Positions 1 through 14,010 of a stretch of 64,000 nucleotides of DNA are shown here, piece by piece (position 1 is the stretch's first letter; each line of letters opens with the position of its first letter). The notes beneath the pieces were generated by a model. That model did not search any database. It had not been told where the DNA came from and saw only the letters and a program-made list of their open reading frames with translations. Source of the stretch: Metaphire vulgaris (Eukaryota > Annelida > Clitellata > Crassiclitellata > Megascolecidae); contig CM030835.1 of the NCBI GenBank assembly GCA_018105865.1, positions 9,163,416 to 9,227,415 on the forward strand, read 5' to 3'. The position numbers and the translations under genes were made by a program.

Positions 1-553
1 TCCTAAGAAAAGCACTAACGATTTTGTTGTGGGTCCATACAGACTCCCCCTGTGTGTGTGTTTGTGTGTGTTTGTGTGCGCGCGCGTGTGTGTATCTAGT
101 TTCTACGTATAGACCTAATCGTCCTGCCTAAAAGCGTTAGCAAAAACAATATTGTGCGCTTGTCAATTGAGTTCTGCCTTGTTTTGTCAGCGGTGTGCGA
201 TTACCGTGAACCGTCGATATATTAATGGTATTTTTGCGACGACAGACAACGCCAGTTGCATTGACGTGACGTGTGCGTGTGTTTGTGTGTGTGTGTGTGT
301 ATGTATGTATGTTTATCTGTGTGCGTGTGCGTGCGACAAGATTGAGAGCAGAAACGAAGTGTTGATTTCACGATATACTACTGGTTCGTGTATCTCGAAA
401 ATCGATCGGTCGCTAACGGTCATTGTCTGCCCCTCACAATGCATCGGGAAGAGTCTGGTGAAAATTTCAACAAAAAGGCAACAGAAACAGCATTATTCGT
501 GTTCCGTTGACACTGCTAATGACTCTACTTTTAGTTTCATTTACTTTCTCGCG

Positions 554-554
554 C

Positions 555-603
<49 letters not shown>
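554..603. repeat. (TA)n(TG)n microsatellite
   Basis: About 13 TA units followed by 11 TG units; TG tracts also occur at 49-95 and 270-330. Confidence 0.95.
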
Positions 604-1000
604 CTAAAATGTCTAAATTATTCCACTGCACATTGTCTTTGCTATTGACCGATGTCTGGCTTGTTGCTGAATTGCTCATGGCAACCGGAGTGCTATTTGA
701 GAGCCAGACCATTATGGGGCAAAAGAATTCTCTGCTGTTTCATTACGCTAAATAAGTTGGCCAACTAAGTCAAACTGTCAATGACAGCATGAAACTTAGC
801 CCGTGCATGCGATGTATAGGCCTACAGTAGAGTGGACCGGTGGGGAAATGGTCAGTAAGCAGTGGCTAGAACTTCCCTCTCCCTAAAAATGCCAAAAGTT
901 GCGCGTCGAAGAGAAGGCAATGTGCCTAAATGTTCACAAAAGCGCTTTTGGTTGAAACACTCTAATAGTCTTGAGGGATAATCAATGACTCAAGCAGGCA

Positions 1001-1110
<110 letters not shown>

Positions 1111-1675
1111 GTCCCTGACTCAAGCAACGCTGCCACGGTAACAGCCATGCCTGCCATTTTCCGTCTGTTTGGTCACGAACGGAGTACATATTTTACTATG
1201 AAACAGAAGGCCTGCCCTAGGGTCTTCACTTGGCGGAGAATTAAGGAACGTCTGGACAGACACTGGAGATTCGTTAACGATGGTCCCTGTATCGACGTAT
1301 TCATTCTGTCCGCTGGGAGCATACGTTCCTATACGCGCTCTTGACTTTCTCTTCAACTGCGTCGATTCCTTTCGGCCAGCGGCTTCCCAAGTTGTTTCTT
1401 CCCATTCTCGATTTCCCGTCTCATTCCAGTTTAACCTCGTTATCTAAATTGCTTCAGACGTAACTGTATCGACGAAAGATCAGGCTGCAGACCTGAGCGG
1501 AGAGGAGCAAGTGGTCCCACTAGAACCGCCTCCTCCACTCCTGATTTGATCAGTCTCAAGCTCACAGCTCATTCCATTGATTTCTGGACGATATAATTAT
1601 ATGCATAGGTCGAGAGGCCGTGTGCAGTAAACAGGCATCTACATTAAAATACGATATAGTAAACAGTAAACAGGT

Positions 1676-1830
1676 ATCAATCAATCAATAAACTTCTATG
1701 GCGCCACTATCATGATGCCCAGGACATCAGCCGATGGCGCAACAAATCCAAATAGCATTAGAGTCAGATCAAGCCTGAAAGATCAGTCAGAAACGGCGGG
1801 TGAGCAATCTACAGGGGATAAGCCAAGTCA
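1676..1830 (-). mobile_element. LINE/SINE 3' end with TCAA tail
   Basis: A (TCAA)n tract followed by ACTTCTATGGCGCCACTA and a stretch with GGACATCAGCC. The same tail and start occur at 38098 (ACTTCTATGGTGCCACTA) and 62400, so these are 3' ends of one retroelement family inserted on the minus strand. The length of this copy is uncertain. Confidence 0.45.
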
Positions 1831-1946
1831 AAAGAGGTATGTAATTGCTTCTCATCTGGTTTGGCTTGTCCAACCGGCTCGTTTAGCCAATCATCTTGAG
1901 AGGAGGATTTGGTATAGGATTAAGAACAAGGGAGGACTGGTAGTTC

Positions 1947-2125
1947 CAGAGATATTTTTACACCCCCAACACCCTCCAACCCCCCCCCAATTTGAGGTCG
2001 ACACCCTCCAAAATTTGGTAATGTTTCAATGGTATGCATACAAAATGCATACTAATTAGCTCCGGACACCCCTCCCCAATTTGAGGTCGACACCCCCCAA
2101 ATTCACAATCCTAGAAATATCCCTG
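1947..2125. mobile_element. hAT-like MITE, GATATTT family
   Basis: Terminal repeats CAGAGATATTTTTACAC and GAAATATCCCTG, flanked by a perfect 8-bp duplication GGTAGTTC (1939-1946 and 2126-2133). The inside is C-rich with repeats of ACACCCCCCAA. Related copies lie at 5737, 16643 and 23753. No coding capacity. Confidence 0.8.
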
Positions 2126-2603
2126 GGTAGTTCTGTTTTCAATGTTTAACCAGACCTGCCCTCTACCTCTGTACAGTCTGTGCATAATATATAACCAATC
2201 GATGATGAACTTGCGAGAAAACTAATGATGACAGACCGATATAGAAGAAGAGGACAAACTAAGGGTCTGTATAGAATAGATGAATTAATAATGGTGTGTC
2301 TGGTCTACGTGGGTGTCTGGTCTACATGGGTGGGAGAGATGCGATGTCTTGGGCGGTCATCGAAGCCAATATTAGATGATCATAATTTCATGCGTTTTTG
2401 GACGCGTGGCGGACCAGATCCTTGGGATGGAGACGAAGAACAGAGACGGACACGGCAAAGAGAGCTGAGGAGAAATGATCAAACGGCTATTACGGCAGAA
2501 CACCGTCGCTTGTGTAAAAAAACAGAGAGCAGATGTGAAATGCTAAATCATCATTTTCATCGATCCGAGGTTTTGCTTCTGAATCGATTTGTTCATATTC
2601 GTC

Positions 2604-2891
2604 CAGTGGCGTAGCCAAGGACCGGGAGTTGGCGGTTAACCCCCTGGCCGTCGACGGAAAAAATTTGTAACGTGTTTCCATGCATTTTTTATTTTTGGAC
2701 GCGGTTTGGGGGTTCAAACCCCTTGGCTGGTACATTGACGACCTTTTCCTACTTGTCAGGGTCTGGAATAGGAAAAAAAGAAAAAAGGGAGAAAAGTGCG
2801 GATGACGACGTTTTTTCGCTTATCGAGATTTTTTCAAAGTTGGTCACTACCAAAACCAACCCCCCTTCCGGAAATCCTGGCTACGCCACTG
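2604..2891. mobile_element. hAT-like MITE, GGCGTAGCC family
   Basis: Terminal repeats CAGTGGCGTAGCCAAGG and CCTGGCTACGCCACTG with a perfect 8-bp target duplication TATTCGTC on both sides (2596-2603, 2892-2899). Contains a variant of the shared internal motif, GACGACCTTTTCCTACTTGTCAG, from about 2738 (18 of it resemble the consensus). Confidence 0.85.
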
Positions 2892-3571
2892 TATTCGTCT
2901 ATGAAAGGCAGGTTGACTGCATTACATCGATTTGTATAGTTTCATGCTTCATGCAGGACCATCCTAGCCCTGGGCCACGATCCTGAAGCCCCGTCTACAA
3001 TACTACATAATAACATCTGTTTACCGAAGCAGTGATTTTTAGAGATTAGTTAATATTCGTATTGACTTTTCCTTAATACTTTTCGAGGATGGCATCATAT
3101 GTCAGGGCCTTCGAACCCCCACTCCAAGTGACTGAACGCTTTCTCCTGGCCCCTGGTGGGGGTCTTTTGCCTTTTGCGTATTTTCTAAACAATCCTGGTC
3201 AAACTTCCCTCGTAGAAAATTCAACGTATTTCTTTTGTGGGCAGCAAAGCGGTGCTAGCGCACGCGAAAGTACTCGTAATATAGAACATTCATCCTAGAA
3301 TAGACTTCATGCTGGGACTATCTTTGCAAAACTATTTCATATTTAATGACAAAGGCCATTGTGAAAATATGCGCATAATAAAAGTGATGTTGCCATCATG
3401 TTGGTATAAAATAGAAAAGCGATATTAGCTTCGTAATAGTATTGAAAGATAACGGATTCGCTATTTTCGGAATTCTTGCATTCTTTTCGATCTGATTTCA
3501 GAACCATCAGCAAGATAATCAAAATTTCGCAAAAATCTTTCAAGATCACATCATTCTGAAAATAATCTGCC

Positions 3572-3929
3572 CAGTGGCGGTTCCAGTAATTCTTGGTGGG
3601 GGATGCAATGGAATTTATAGGAAGTTGGTGGGAGGATGCAAAGTAAAGGGAAAGAAATGAAAAAAGTAATCGCCAGTGTTTTGCCCATTGAATGTTAACC
3701 AAACTTTGCCAAAAAAGGTTGACGAGCAAAACGAAGTCATTTTTTACTAAATTTTAACAAACTTTACCCGAAAATAGGTTTTGACAAGCAAAAATCTCAC
3801 ATGCAGTAGGCCTATTTTGTTCGCAAAATGAAAAAAATAGATAAGCTTTACCTAAAAATAAGTTGACAAGCAAGAATACTCCGGGTGTGGGATGCATCCC
3901 CAGTCATCACCACGGTGGAACCGCCACTG
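3572..3929. mobile_element. hAT-like MITE, GGCGGTTCC family
   Basis: Terminal repeats CAGTGGCGGTTCCAG and GGTGGAACCGCCACTG with near-perfect 8-bp duplication (AATCTGCC / AATCTGCT). It carries reversed copies of the TTGCTTGTCA part of the shared motif near 3780 and 3862. Same family as 30088 and 37221. Confidence 0.8.
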
Positions 3930-3954
3930 AATCTGCTAATTTCCTCTAGACCAC

Positions 3955-4445
3955 TTAAGTATATAAGTAAGTAAGTAAAATCTCGTGAATTTATATAGCG
4001 TTTTCAAAAGCAGCAGCATCGCAGTAGTCTTTTATTCCTAAGCGCTTAATCTTAGTATGAAGTAGCCATGGCCAAACGTGGAGGTCATTCGTGCAGGGTC
4101 ATTTAATCCAAAGGGTCATTGCCGTTGGGGTGTTATACAGCTATGGAGAAAATAATTTTCTGAAGAGAAATGTTTTGAGTTTAGGAAGAAAAACTTGAGG
4201 AGGTTTGGCAAGAAGTGGAGAAAATTGTGGCTCAGAATCTATCGTTTGACTGACATGGTGTAGACAGCAGAGGGATGTTGGAATTGAGTTCCAAAGTTCT
4301 GGTGCAGCGTATGAAAAAGTACGCTTGAAAATCGCGAGAGATGATTGATTCGGTGGACGAAGGAGAGTGGCACTTCTACACGCCTTGGAAAATATCGAGT
4401 AGCTACGCAAAGCAGCTGCTGTACTTGTAGACGTCTACCGTTTTG
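3955..4445 (-). mobile_element. CR1/L2-like LINE 3' fragment
   Basis: 5'-truncated non-LTR retrotransposon in minus orientation. A frame at 4410-4141 encodes the typical end of a Jockey/CR1/L2 reverse-transcriptase ORF (RTFSYAAPELWNSIPTSL, then FLPKLKTFLFRKLF). The 3' end carries TATAGCG and a GTAAGTAAGTAA tail (3965-3978; TTAC repeats on the element strand). A second copy of about 480 bp is at 17788-18290. Confidence 0.8.
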
Positions 4446-5404
4446 TCTCTGTCCTGGTTTCATTGAAGGCAGTACAAGAACAGGGAAAGCCAACTCTATC
4501 AAATGTACTCGGCCCGTGCCGTCTGTCATCTTGCGGTTGGCCGGACTTTTTGACATTCAAATGCAGGCGGCTCTAACAAGCTTAACCGTCGCTGTGTTAC
4601 GTGACTCGAATGCCTGACAAGTCTTCCGAAAATTACTGCTAAGACGGATCCCGTTTGTCCGCGAACCGACAATTGGCAGCGCTAGAAGGACAAATCTAAG
4701 TCGTGATGGGTGTAGACGTTACACGTTTTTCTTGTCTGATCGCTGACAGCACAAGTCACCAGATGGCGCTATAGAGGGCACACCAGTTCAAGAATCCTCA
4801 AATTGAAAATCTTATCTTCACTTGCTTATCAATTAAAACAGCGTTTTACAGAATCGTTGAAAAACTATCGACAAAGATGAATACCAATAAACTTTGTATA
4901 CAGTATATGTCTCGTGACCGCTAACGACGCACAATATTAAGCTGGATGGGTTCACGGTCGTGTGATAAAATCTATGGTCTGAAAAATGTATGCCAGGAAC
5001 TGTAAACTTTTTAAGTACCTACTAAGAACGAAAGGTACTCGGCTGGCAGTGAAGTACAGTATAGTCCCACGCGACAACTGTCTACGAAGAGAAGAAACCT
5101 TGATTTCAATTAAGTAAGCAAGTGCAGCAGTAACCTGAGACACTGGGACAGGCGTTCTGACACTCGGGACATAAAAACTGATAAATTCCAGACAGGTCGC
5201 AGATAAAACTGCTTGAAAACGTGGCTCTAGGTTTAACAACGTCACTGTGACACTGACCAGGAAGACACGTGTCTTTGGACTTTGGGTTGGAAACAAAGCT
5301 CTATGGGGCGCCGTCTTATAACATTCATCCGATTACGCATATAAACGTAAAGTTGTGTCCGGATCTGTTAGATGTATGACATTAATTTGTCACTATTGTA
5401 TTGC

Positions 5405-5535
5405 ATTGTAACAGGACAATTTATATAGCGCTGTAGCAGAATTAAAAATATCAAAATCAAAAGCGCTTTGACAGTGCTGACATGTCAATGAATACATATG
5501 AATGAATGAATGAATGAATGAATAAATAAATAAAT
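5405..5535. repeat. LINE-tail-like sequence and GAAT microsatellite
   Basis: CAATTTATATAGCGCTGT resembles the ATTTATATAGCG tails of the LINE copies at 3.96 and 17.8 kb. It is followed by TGAA/TAAA repeats (5500-5535). Probably the 3' end of another old retroelement. Confidence 0.35.
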
Positions 5536-5736
5536 TAGTCAATTAATTAATTAATAATTAATTTAGACGTTTCTGAGATTTGAAAAGTGCTAAGTGTGAT
5601 CAAGTAATCCATGTAGTAAACCAATCCTCGGAGAAGTTAACAGCTGTCTCAGTTTATATTATCAAAGCAAGATTGTCCCTGATCTGATACGAAAGACAAA
5701 TTTAGACAAACAAAGGCGATTTCTGTACAGTATATC

Positions 5737-5915
5737 CAGGAATATTTTTACACCCCTAACACCCCAACACCCCCCAATTTGAGACCGACACCCCTTCCAA
5801 CACCCTCCCTCCAATCTCAGCTATGAGATGACCTTTTTTGCTTGTCAGACTTTTTGGTAGGGGACCCCCATAATTTACCGACACCCCCAAATTGATAATC
5901 CTAGAAATAACCTTT
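5737..5915. mobile_element. hAT-like MITE, GATATTT family
   Basis: Starts CAGGAATATTTTTACACC, ends near GATAATCCTAGAAATAACC, with perfect 8-bp duplication AGTATATC (5729-5736, 5916-5923). Holds a perfect copy of the shared motif GACCTTTTTTGCTTGTCA near 5828. Confidence 0.8.
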
Positions 5916-7131
5916 AGTATATCAGTCGGATAAATCTTAGAATTTGCAAACGTGAAACTAAAATTTAACTTCAAGCAAACCTGGTGAAATGTGAAATGCT
6001 AGCATTCATAACGACATGCATTTGATAGGAAGAAACGTCTAAATGAAATAAAACTCTGCAGACAACTGGACCCCCGATCGACAACCATAGGACGGCGTAG
6101 TGGACGTATGGCATTGCTCTTAGAATGCGCGAAGCGATTTTGTCACCTATACAAACAAATCGTCTGATTAGAAGACATCCGCTCATCAATCTGATTCTCT
6201 GGTTATAAGATATCGTAAGAAATTGGTGCACAACTTTGCTTGTTTTGCTCGTTAGCAACGCTGACGAAATGTATGAACCCGCGGTAACGATGGGGGGAAA
6301 TTCTGGCAGCGTTAGATATGAAAGGTTCATTATTATGCAGGCAGATCATCAACAGGCTGGTTCGTTGGTCTGTGATTTATCGGGTGGTTGCTTCTGTGTC
6401 ACAAATGCAAAAATAAGAAATCGATGGTGATTATTATCTTTGCCTGCTTTTCTTAAGATGCAAATTAGCAAAACTGGACTCGCTTTACATTCTATATTGC
6501 AGATTTTTTGTCTCATGAGGATTATTTCGTCGCATAGATCTTAATTTATGACCACGTTAAATGGAGCAGTAGCTAAAGCCTATAAAACGTTTTAAAACAT
6601 TCGAGAAGTAGCCTACTGCATGGCGCAATCGATGTTTTGAGAAATTTCATAGGAACGTTGGTGTGAAGGTTGTCATATGTTCATTTTCTCTTTGGACGAA
6701 AGTTACATTGTCGTTGACACGCTTCGCGCGTCATTCACGTTTTCCGGTGTCATGTCGAGAGCAAATGAATGACATTGATTCCGATACGAACCCGTTGAAA
6801 CAGTCTACTCTCTTCCTCTTTGCACAGTGGAATAGCTGCATTCACGCTCTCTCATGCATAGAATCGTATTCCATGAGGTACAGTATGTTCTGATTCTTTT
6901 CTCTCAGTGGTTTAATTCTCAAAGACCACACTGTCTGCCGATATGCTTAAGTTAATGTTTCCATCATCAAAGTACTCGCTTGATCATTGTTGTGCCCAGT
7001 GCTCACTAATAATAATAATTCAAACTTTGATCAAATCAACTTCATTCTATACAACTTTTGTCGGAAAGACTTCAATCTTTAGTGCAGCGGAGTTGATAAG
7101 TTTCACGATCTGGAGGTTCATTATTCGAAAC

Positions 7132-7197
<66 letters not shown>
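7132..7197. repeat. (ATA)n microsatellite
   Basis: About 22 AAT/ATA triplets. Confidence 0.97.
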
Positions 7198-7199
<2 letters not shown>

Positions 7200-7761
7200 C
7201 TGTTACATTGTGCTAAATAGGTTAGTTAAACGAATACATAATAGTAAGCATCGCTATTGTTATGTATAAAGAAGAGGATGCAGTAATCAGTGACCAGGAA
7301 ATTCGTTCTTCTTCTGCAAATGCCACCACACTGTATTCCATTGAAATATAATGACCAATCGTCTTTTGGTTTCACCTTCAAACATCAAGCTTAGAATCAA
7401 TCATAACCACAGTATGAAAGATTTACTAATATTCTAGCAATAGACTCGCTTAGATGAGACAATTTTGACATTGCTTAAGCTTATTTGTAATTTGCAGCCT
7501 CAAAGACAAGAAGAATGCTGATTGGCGGCCCTCAGAGTATCTTTCCAAATACATTATGTTGGCCCCCATCCATGCATACAATATTGAGTCGTGAGAAAGA
7601 CTTTTAGTTCCTGCGCTCAATTTAGTAAAATAGTAACTTACTTTAAACTGCTGTTTAATTCTAACTGTTACCAGTTACACTGTATTACCGGTACGTGATT
7701 GCAGTGACTGTACTATTGTTGAAAGCAACGATATGCAAAAGGCACCAAAACATGCGACCCC

Positions 7762-7915
7762 CAGAGGCGTAGCCAGGGATTTGATTTGAGAGGGTATAAA
7801 TATTTTGGGTGGGTAAAAATCTTAACTATAAACCACATGTAAATCACATAAAAAACTTTAAGGTAGACTGACTTGGGGGGTATATAAACCGATATACCCC
7901 GTCGCTACGCCCCTG
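7762..7915. mobile_element. hAT-like MITE, GGCGTAGCC family, TATAAACC type
   Basis: Terminal repeats CAGAGGCGTAGCCAGGG and GTCGCTACGCCCCTG, with perfect 8-bp duplication GCGACCCC on both sides. The interior (ATAAACCACATGTAAATCAC, GGTAGACTGACTTGGG) is the reverse complement of the element at 22647. Confidence 0.85.
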
Positions 7916-9593
7916 GCGACCCCCGCATGCTGAGTGATCAAAAATGTATAATGGCCTGCTTGTAGCAAAAGGTTGGCCACCCCTGTACTAGAGGACTAGG
8001 GTCAGAGAATGATATTACACCAAGGCCACAATATTATTGAATGGCCGGGTGGAACATATTGGTTCTTAGACAGAGGGCAGATCCTATTGAACCACTCTAA
8101 GGCCTGCTATTATTTTATTATTTATTTTAAATCTACATGTTTTGCGCTCCAAAGTGCGATTTTACTGCGTCGATTGAGCAGAATAAGTCCTTGGTCACAT
8201 TTAATTTACGAAACGATCGCCATTAAAACCGACCGAGCAGTCGCCGCTTTGAGCCGTCGTCAGAAGCAGTTCTCTGCCATTGCTGTCTGCAGAAAGGTGA
8301 AAGAGTGGGAGAGAGTTCTTATATGCGGGCGTACCCCCGGTGGCTGAGGTTTTGAAACGAAGCGTCTTATGCAGCGCTGTGTTGTTTCTTATTGATTTGT
8401 TTTTGTGACATCAAAGCCGACGGCGCAATTTCGTCTTCGGGTCTCAGCCGGTTTCAAGGAACCAAATTATACAGGACCCAGGAGATCTCAGAAGATAAAC
8501 TCAAGTTTCACTCTTTATTTTACTGAATGATTCGAATAGAAATTATTTTAAAGAAATCATTACTTAGGATGATATTTCATTGCCCTTAAAAATGTTAGTC
8601 TTATTATAATCATATTAGTCAAGTTCCTCTAGTAGGTTTCACGATTCACAAAATAATCAGATAACATATGAAGGTTGCATCAAACTGACAGAGATATTTT
8701 CAACTGTTTTTCTGCATTATGGTCGTCAACGACGATTACAAACATTGTATTTTCTCTAAAATATTCGTCGTTTTCACAGAAAATCAATGTATGATCAGAT
8801 ACTATTATATAAAAAATGCGTGTAGAAATTTCCAATACCTGTCTTTCCTCTTTATTTATTTGCGCTTTTTTGACGTTTGATATTTTTTATAAACACATGA
8901 AACATGCAAATCTTTCAAATACTCGCCATATTCGTTACTAAAGTTTGCCAAATCTCACTGGCTTTTCAATTACAGTACAACAGACAAATACGTGGATTCA
9001 TAATTAATTCATTCTCTTCATACTTATTTCATTTTAGTCAGTTTTTCCACGATTTCCCTCCCGATAGAATTCTAAAAACAATCCCTGTTTTCTTCTCTCT
9101 CGCGTGGTCTAGATATTAAACCGTCTTCCTAAATGCAAAGTAAAACCGCGAATTTCTTGTAGACTCATCTTATTTTTGTTCTTCGAAGTCAGGCCGATTT
9201 TGAAACTCTAACCTTGACGCACTTGTCATCACCATAATCATCATCGTAGTCGTCGTCGTCATCATCATAATCATCATCTCGCACTAAAAGCGTTGCACTA
9301 GACGCACTCTTTAAGATCGTGGAAACTGCACTGCACGCCCCCTCCCCCCACGAATACAGGAAGTGAAATAGGCGGACGATGATGTTGACAGAACACGACA
9401 AAAGCCAAAGAACGAGAAGCAAGAACGTCGAAGCTACGAGTGAATTGCTTCGCACAGCTGATTTGACGATTATTCTTCGGTTCCAAAATCTGGTCGACCT
9501 GTGATGCAAGCTGACACACTTGATGCGCAGAATGTTCGGCAAAATTTAGCATAGCCTATATGGAAATCTCGATATGTCCATCTTTGAAGTAGT

Positions 9594-9782
9594 CAATGGC
9601 GATTCTAGGGTGGAGCTGGGGGACTGCAGCCCCCAGATTTCAGTTTTGCCTCAGATAATAATGGTGTCCGCGACCTTTTTCGGTTTTTTAGAAGTTGGGA
9701 AGTGCTGGCGGTCATTGACTAGGGCATAGCCCCCCTCTCCCCATCCACAGCCCAAGTTTTTCTCAGGCTAGAACCGCTACTG
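9594..9782. mobile_element. Degenerate hAT-like MITE
   Basis: Imperfect ends CAATGGCGATTCTAGGG and CTAGAACCGCTACTG; flanks GAAGTAGT and AAAATAGT match at 6 of 8 positions. Contains GCGACCTTTTTCGG, a worn version of the shared motif. Confidence 0.55.
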
Positions 9783-10648
9783 AAAATAGTCGTTCGCTTT
9801 GCAGAGGATCTCCGAAGCTTTTTATTTTAGAGAAAGCATGACCTCTGTTGCTGTTCGGGCAAAATAACTTACCTTCTGCCTAAAATTTTTGCAAGCAGAT
9901 ATTTCCCGTAATTCCGTGAGAATTTTAATTTGGTTCATATTACGTTAATTATGAGATTTATCGCTATTTAATCGAACAAATGCACAGAAAGAGGCGACTT
10001 AATCATCGCTAATAAATCATTTTGTGGTGGTTTTGTATAATTATGAAGCGCTGTTTTCGTCAAAACACCTCGTGCGAATTATTTATCGCAGCCTGACAGA
10101 CGATGTTTCGTTACAGTTTATGGCCAAAGTTCCGGTCGTTCTGTGCATCAAAGGCAAGACAGATGTCGCTGCAGAGATGTCAAAGTCTTGTCATCGGAAA
10201 TAGAGCACAAAGAGAGCGAAAAGAATATGAGAAAAAAGTAGAAGAGAACGAGAAGAAAACGAGAAGAGAACGAGAAGAGTCTTTGTCGTTTCGAAGCAAT
10301 TATTATGAAGCTCACGCAATTCCGAAAAATCTCACTTGCAATAACAACAGCAAGGCGTTTCAAAACTATCCAATATAGAATCTAAACCACCGCAGCGTTG
10401 CTTTATCGTACGCGTTTAGATCCAAGACAGCATCATTCCTTGCGTGAGAATAAACATGTTGCACTGCCTGATGGTGCCTATAAAGATTTCGCATGTCTGC
10501 ATAGGTGAAGAATGATTGCATGTCTGAGTAGACGATGCTTGACACCTGAGTCTGTCTAAGGGACAGACTGCCGCAAGAAATCTAAGGAGCCGCAGAGGGG
10601 GGAGTATCAACAACCATCATGTTATCGACCGAAGAGACACGCAATCTT

Positions 10649-10714
10649 AATATACAGTATACTGTATATGATATTAATATACAGTATACTGTAGATAATA
10701 TTAATATACAGTAT
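10649..10714. repeat. 28-bp palindromic tandem repeat
   Basis: Unit AATATACAGTATACTGTA plus GATAATATT-like spacer, two full copies and a partial third; each has the palindrome TACAGTATACTGTA. Confidence 0.85.
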
Positions 10715-11768
10715 TCAAGAACATCACGTGATGGACATAATATTTCAAACTGGGTTTACAGTGGTTCAGTAAGATTTGTCCTGTGCGAGAACCACTGTGT
10801 TTTTCATTTGGCCTTTCATTCAAACAAACTTTGTAGCATGCCATGTTATAACATGCTTCGATCATCTACAATACTCACTACTTCTACTATGTTTGATAAC
10901 AAATCTAATAAACCTACTAGAACAATGTAAAATCCTACAGTAGACTATTTTTCATTATTGGCTGATGAATATATGCATTACATCTGTCGACTACTCTAAT
11001 ACTAAAATGTTGCTTCTGTTTCCCAATGCGTCATACTCTGCTGGCACAAACAAAACCTTTCAGGTAGCACTGCACACACTACAGTATATTGCAATAACGT
11101 TAAAATATTCAGGTTTCATTTTCCGCTATCGTTTACCATGACCATCTGCTCATAGATCGAGTCAATTAGGAAGCTGCAGTATACAGATTGAGTTTTTGTT
11201 ACATAATATTAGTTCAAAAGAGAAGAGATGTCGATGACACCGTGTAATTCTGGATGAGAACTGGAAAAATAGTCCACCCAAATCTATTTTACCTAGAGAC
11301 TATAGATTCATCCGATATTGTCTTAGATTGTTAGTGATGAATGAGGCTTAGGCAAAAATGACGACAAAATATATACGTTCGACGTTTTACAGCAGAGTAG
11401 ATTGGAACTTTTGACAGAAAAGATGCAGCAGTGATCTTTCCGCCGAAGAAAGGGCTGTAACTATTTGAGAACACAGGAACTTAGCAGCGAAAGGAAATAT
11501 GCAATCAATGCAGATTGTCGTGTGATAAAGAAAAGCGAAAATTCAGGACGTAAAATGACGACATTTCGAACGGATGCGGAAGTAGGCCCAGACATGGACA
11601 TCGGTTGGGTACACCCATGGGTTGGGTTGGGATGGGTTGGGTTGAGTAGGCCTATACCGTATATGGAAACGTATCGGTTCTTCGCAAAGCTGGTTAAGAT
11701 TCTCCCGAGACGAGCGCCTGTTAAAATATTTAGAGGCGCATAGTAAACAACGCTATGGCAATGTTGTC

Positions 11769-12158
<390 letters not shown>

Positions 12159-12299
12159 AGCGCTTTCAATTCACTCACCGCTTCATCGCTGTCGCCGTAG
12201 TAGACACCGGAACCACTGGATCAGTCTTCGCACAACATCCCTTTCACGCCGTCAAGACGGACCCGGACGTTATCGCTTGTGGCAGTTAAACGCTGCCCC

Positions 12300-12362
12300 T
12301 CCCTCCTCCTCTTCCTCCTCCTCCTCCTCCTCCTTCTCTCCTCCTCCTCCTCCTTCTTCTCC
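12300..12362. repeat. (TCC)n microsatellite
   Basis: TCC/TTC triplets in a GC-rich stretch (12.2-12.55 kb). Confidence 0.9.
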
Positions 12363-12733
12363 TATCCGGCGACTCTGGTCTCCGACCGTCGTCGGCCGCT
12401 CGTCATCGACGTAATCTTCCCGGGGACACTTGAACGCCGTCGGCGGCAGACGGCAGACGGAGACAAAAGCAGCAGGCACTGCAGACTCCTCCGGAGACAA
12501 AAGGCAGGCATCGAACGAAAGGGAGTCTAGACACGTCTCGAGCTCCGTAACAGGCCGTTGTCAGTGGTTACTGTTGCTGTTTTTGTCATTGACGAGCAGC
12601 CGAGACACAGAACAAAATACAAGGCGCTTTGGCAAATTCGTAATAATAATAGATCACCATCGCTCTGCTGCGTGAAGGCGATAAATGGATGAAACCCCAG
12701 CGAAGACGATAAGACGATAACAGTGAGACGATG

Positions 12734-12734
<1 letters not shown>

Positions 12735-12764
<30 letters not shown>
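12735..12764. repeat. (TGTC)n microsatellite
   Basis: Seven TGTC units; a similar tract lies at 29840-29869. Confidence 0.95.
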
Positions 12765-12766
<2 letters not shown>

Positions 12767-13955
12767 CTGGTCACAAGAGAACCGTCCATCTTTTCAAGAT
12801 CACATGCAGGAGCAGATTTATTACGGTGTGCATTAGGTATATAAGAGACGGCATCGCAATGAACGTCATCTTCGCTTTCTTGAGTGTTGCCCTGGACGGG
12901 TTTTTTGTGTGTAACGCGCTTGTTTGTCCATGTCCGCGCGCATTTGGCACTGCGTTGACAGAACTGTTAATTAACGAGAACATGCGAATTTCGGATTTCG
13001 TCATCGGCAGAGAGACCGCGCTATATAAAAAGTAGGCCTACTCTGTTCGGGCAGACATGCATACATATTTACTTTTGTCTGACCGTTGATGACACTGAGT
13101 CAGATATCGAGCATAATGAGGGTCATTGCGTAGTTTGAAACGCTAATAAAAATCCACAGGTTCGTTCCAATGTTCTGTTTTCGCTCTCTGTCGATCTCTG
13201 GGGAGGGGTGAGAGTTGAAGAATATTTCAGATTAGAAAGAAACAAATTTCTATTTAGAAAGTAGCACAAACAAACTACACTGCAGATAGATTTTCTTTTA
13301 GTTTTCCTCCTAGCCATGGATGGCGTTTTACTCGGCAGACAAGATTAACTTTCGTCTGTTCTAAGCGCCATATTGTCAAATATTTATAGGCCAATGAGGA
13401 ATTCTTCAATTCCAGTCAGCAACTTCGGTCTTCATTCAACAAATGACCAATTAGCTTAGGGTTTTCTTTGCTATACAAATATTATGGTCTTACGTGTTTG
13501 CTTGCAGTAAGCTTTTAGTAGTTTCGCTGCACAAAGCTTCAGTTTGCTAGTTATAAACAGGCCCCGTCTGTAACATATTGACGAGCGAACAACGAAGCTC
13601 AAGCATTAAAAATAATTTGAAACCGGGCTGATATAATCAAATTCTTCGATTTGATAATTATTGCTTCCAGTCCTAAAAATTATAAGGTTTCGGTAAACTG
13701 TAGGACCGGCTGGTTCTACTGGTACCTGATCTGTCAAGTGCCTGCGATATCAAGCGAGTATAGGTCTACACTTACAAAAAATAGTCCCATTCATTTAGTC
13801 GGGCTCAACTCTCTTGCTTCCTTTGGCAATTATAACAGAGTCTGCTAAATTCTGGTATGTTCTGATTTTCGGTTCGAATCCTGTAGTTTTAGAGGCTACA
13901 CCAAAGCATAGTCATGCCATTTTATGTCCCTAAATGAAATCCAAAAAATAGAAGA

Positions 13956-13956
<1 letters not shown>

Positions 13957-14005
<49 letters not shown>
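13957..14005. repeat. (TA)n microsatellite
   Basis: About 24 TA units. Confidence 0.95.

Positions 14006-14010
<5 letters not shown>

Noticed and set aside
9189..9552. Two overlapping minus-strand frames of 84 and 117 codons
   Set aside because: One ends in a GAT-repeat Asp run; neither shows known motifs or convincing splice sites.
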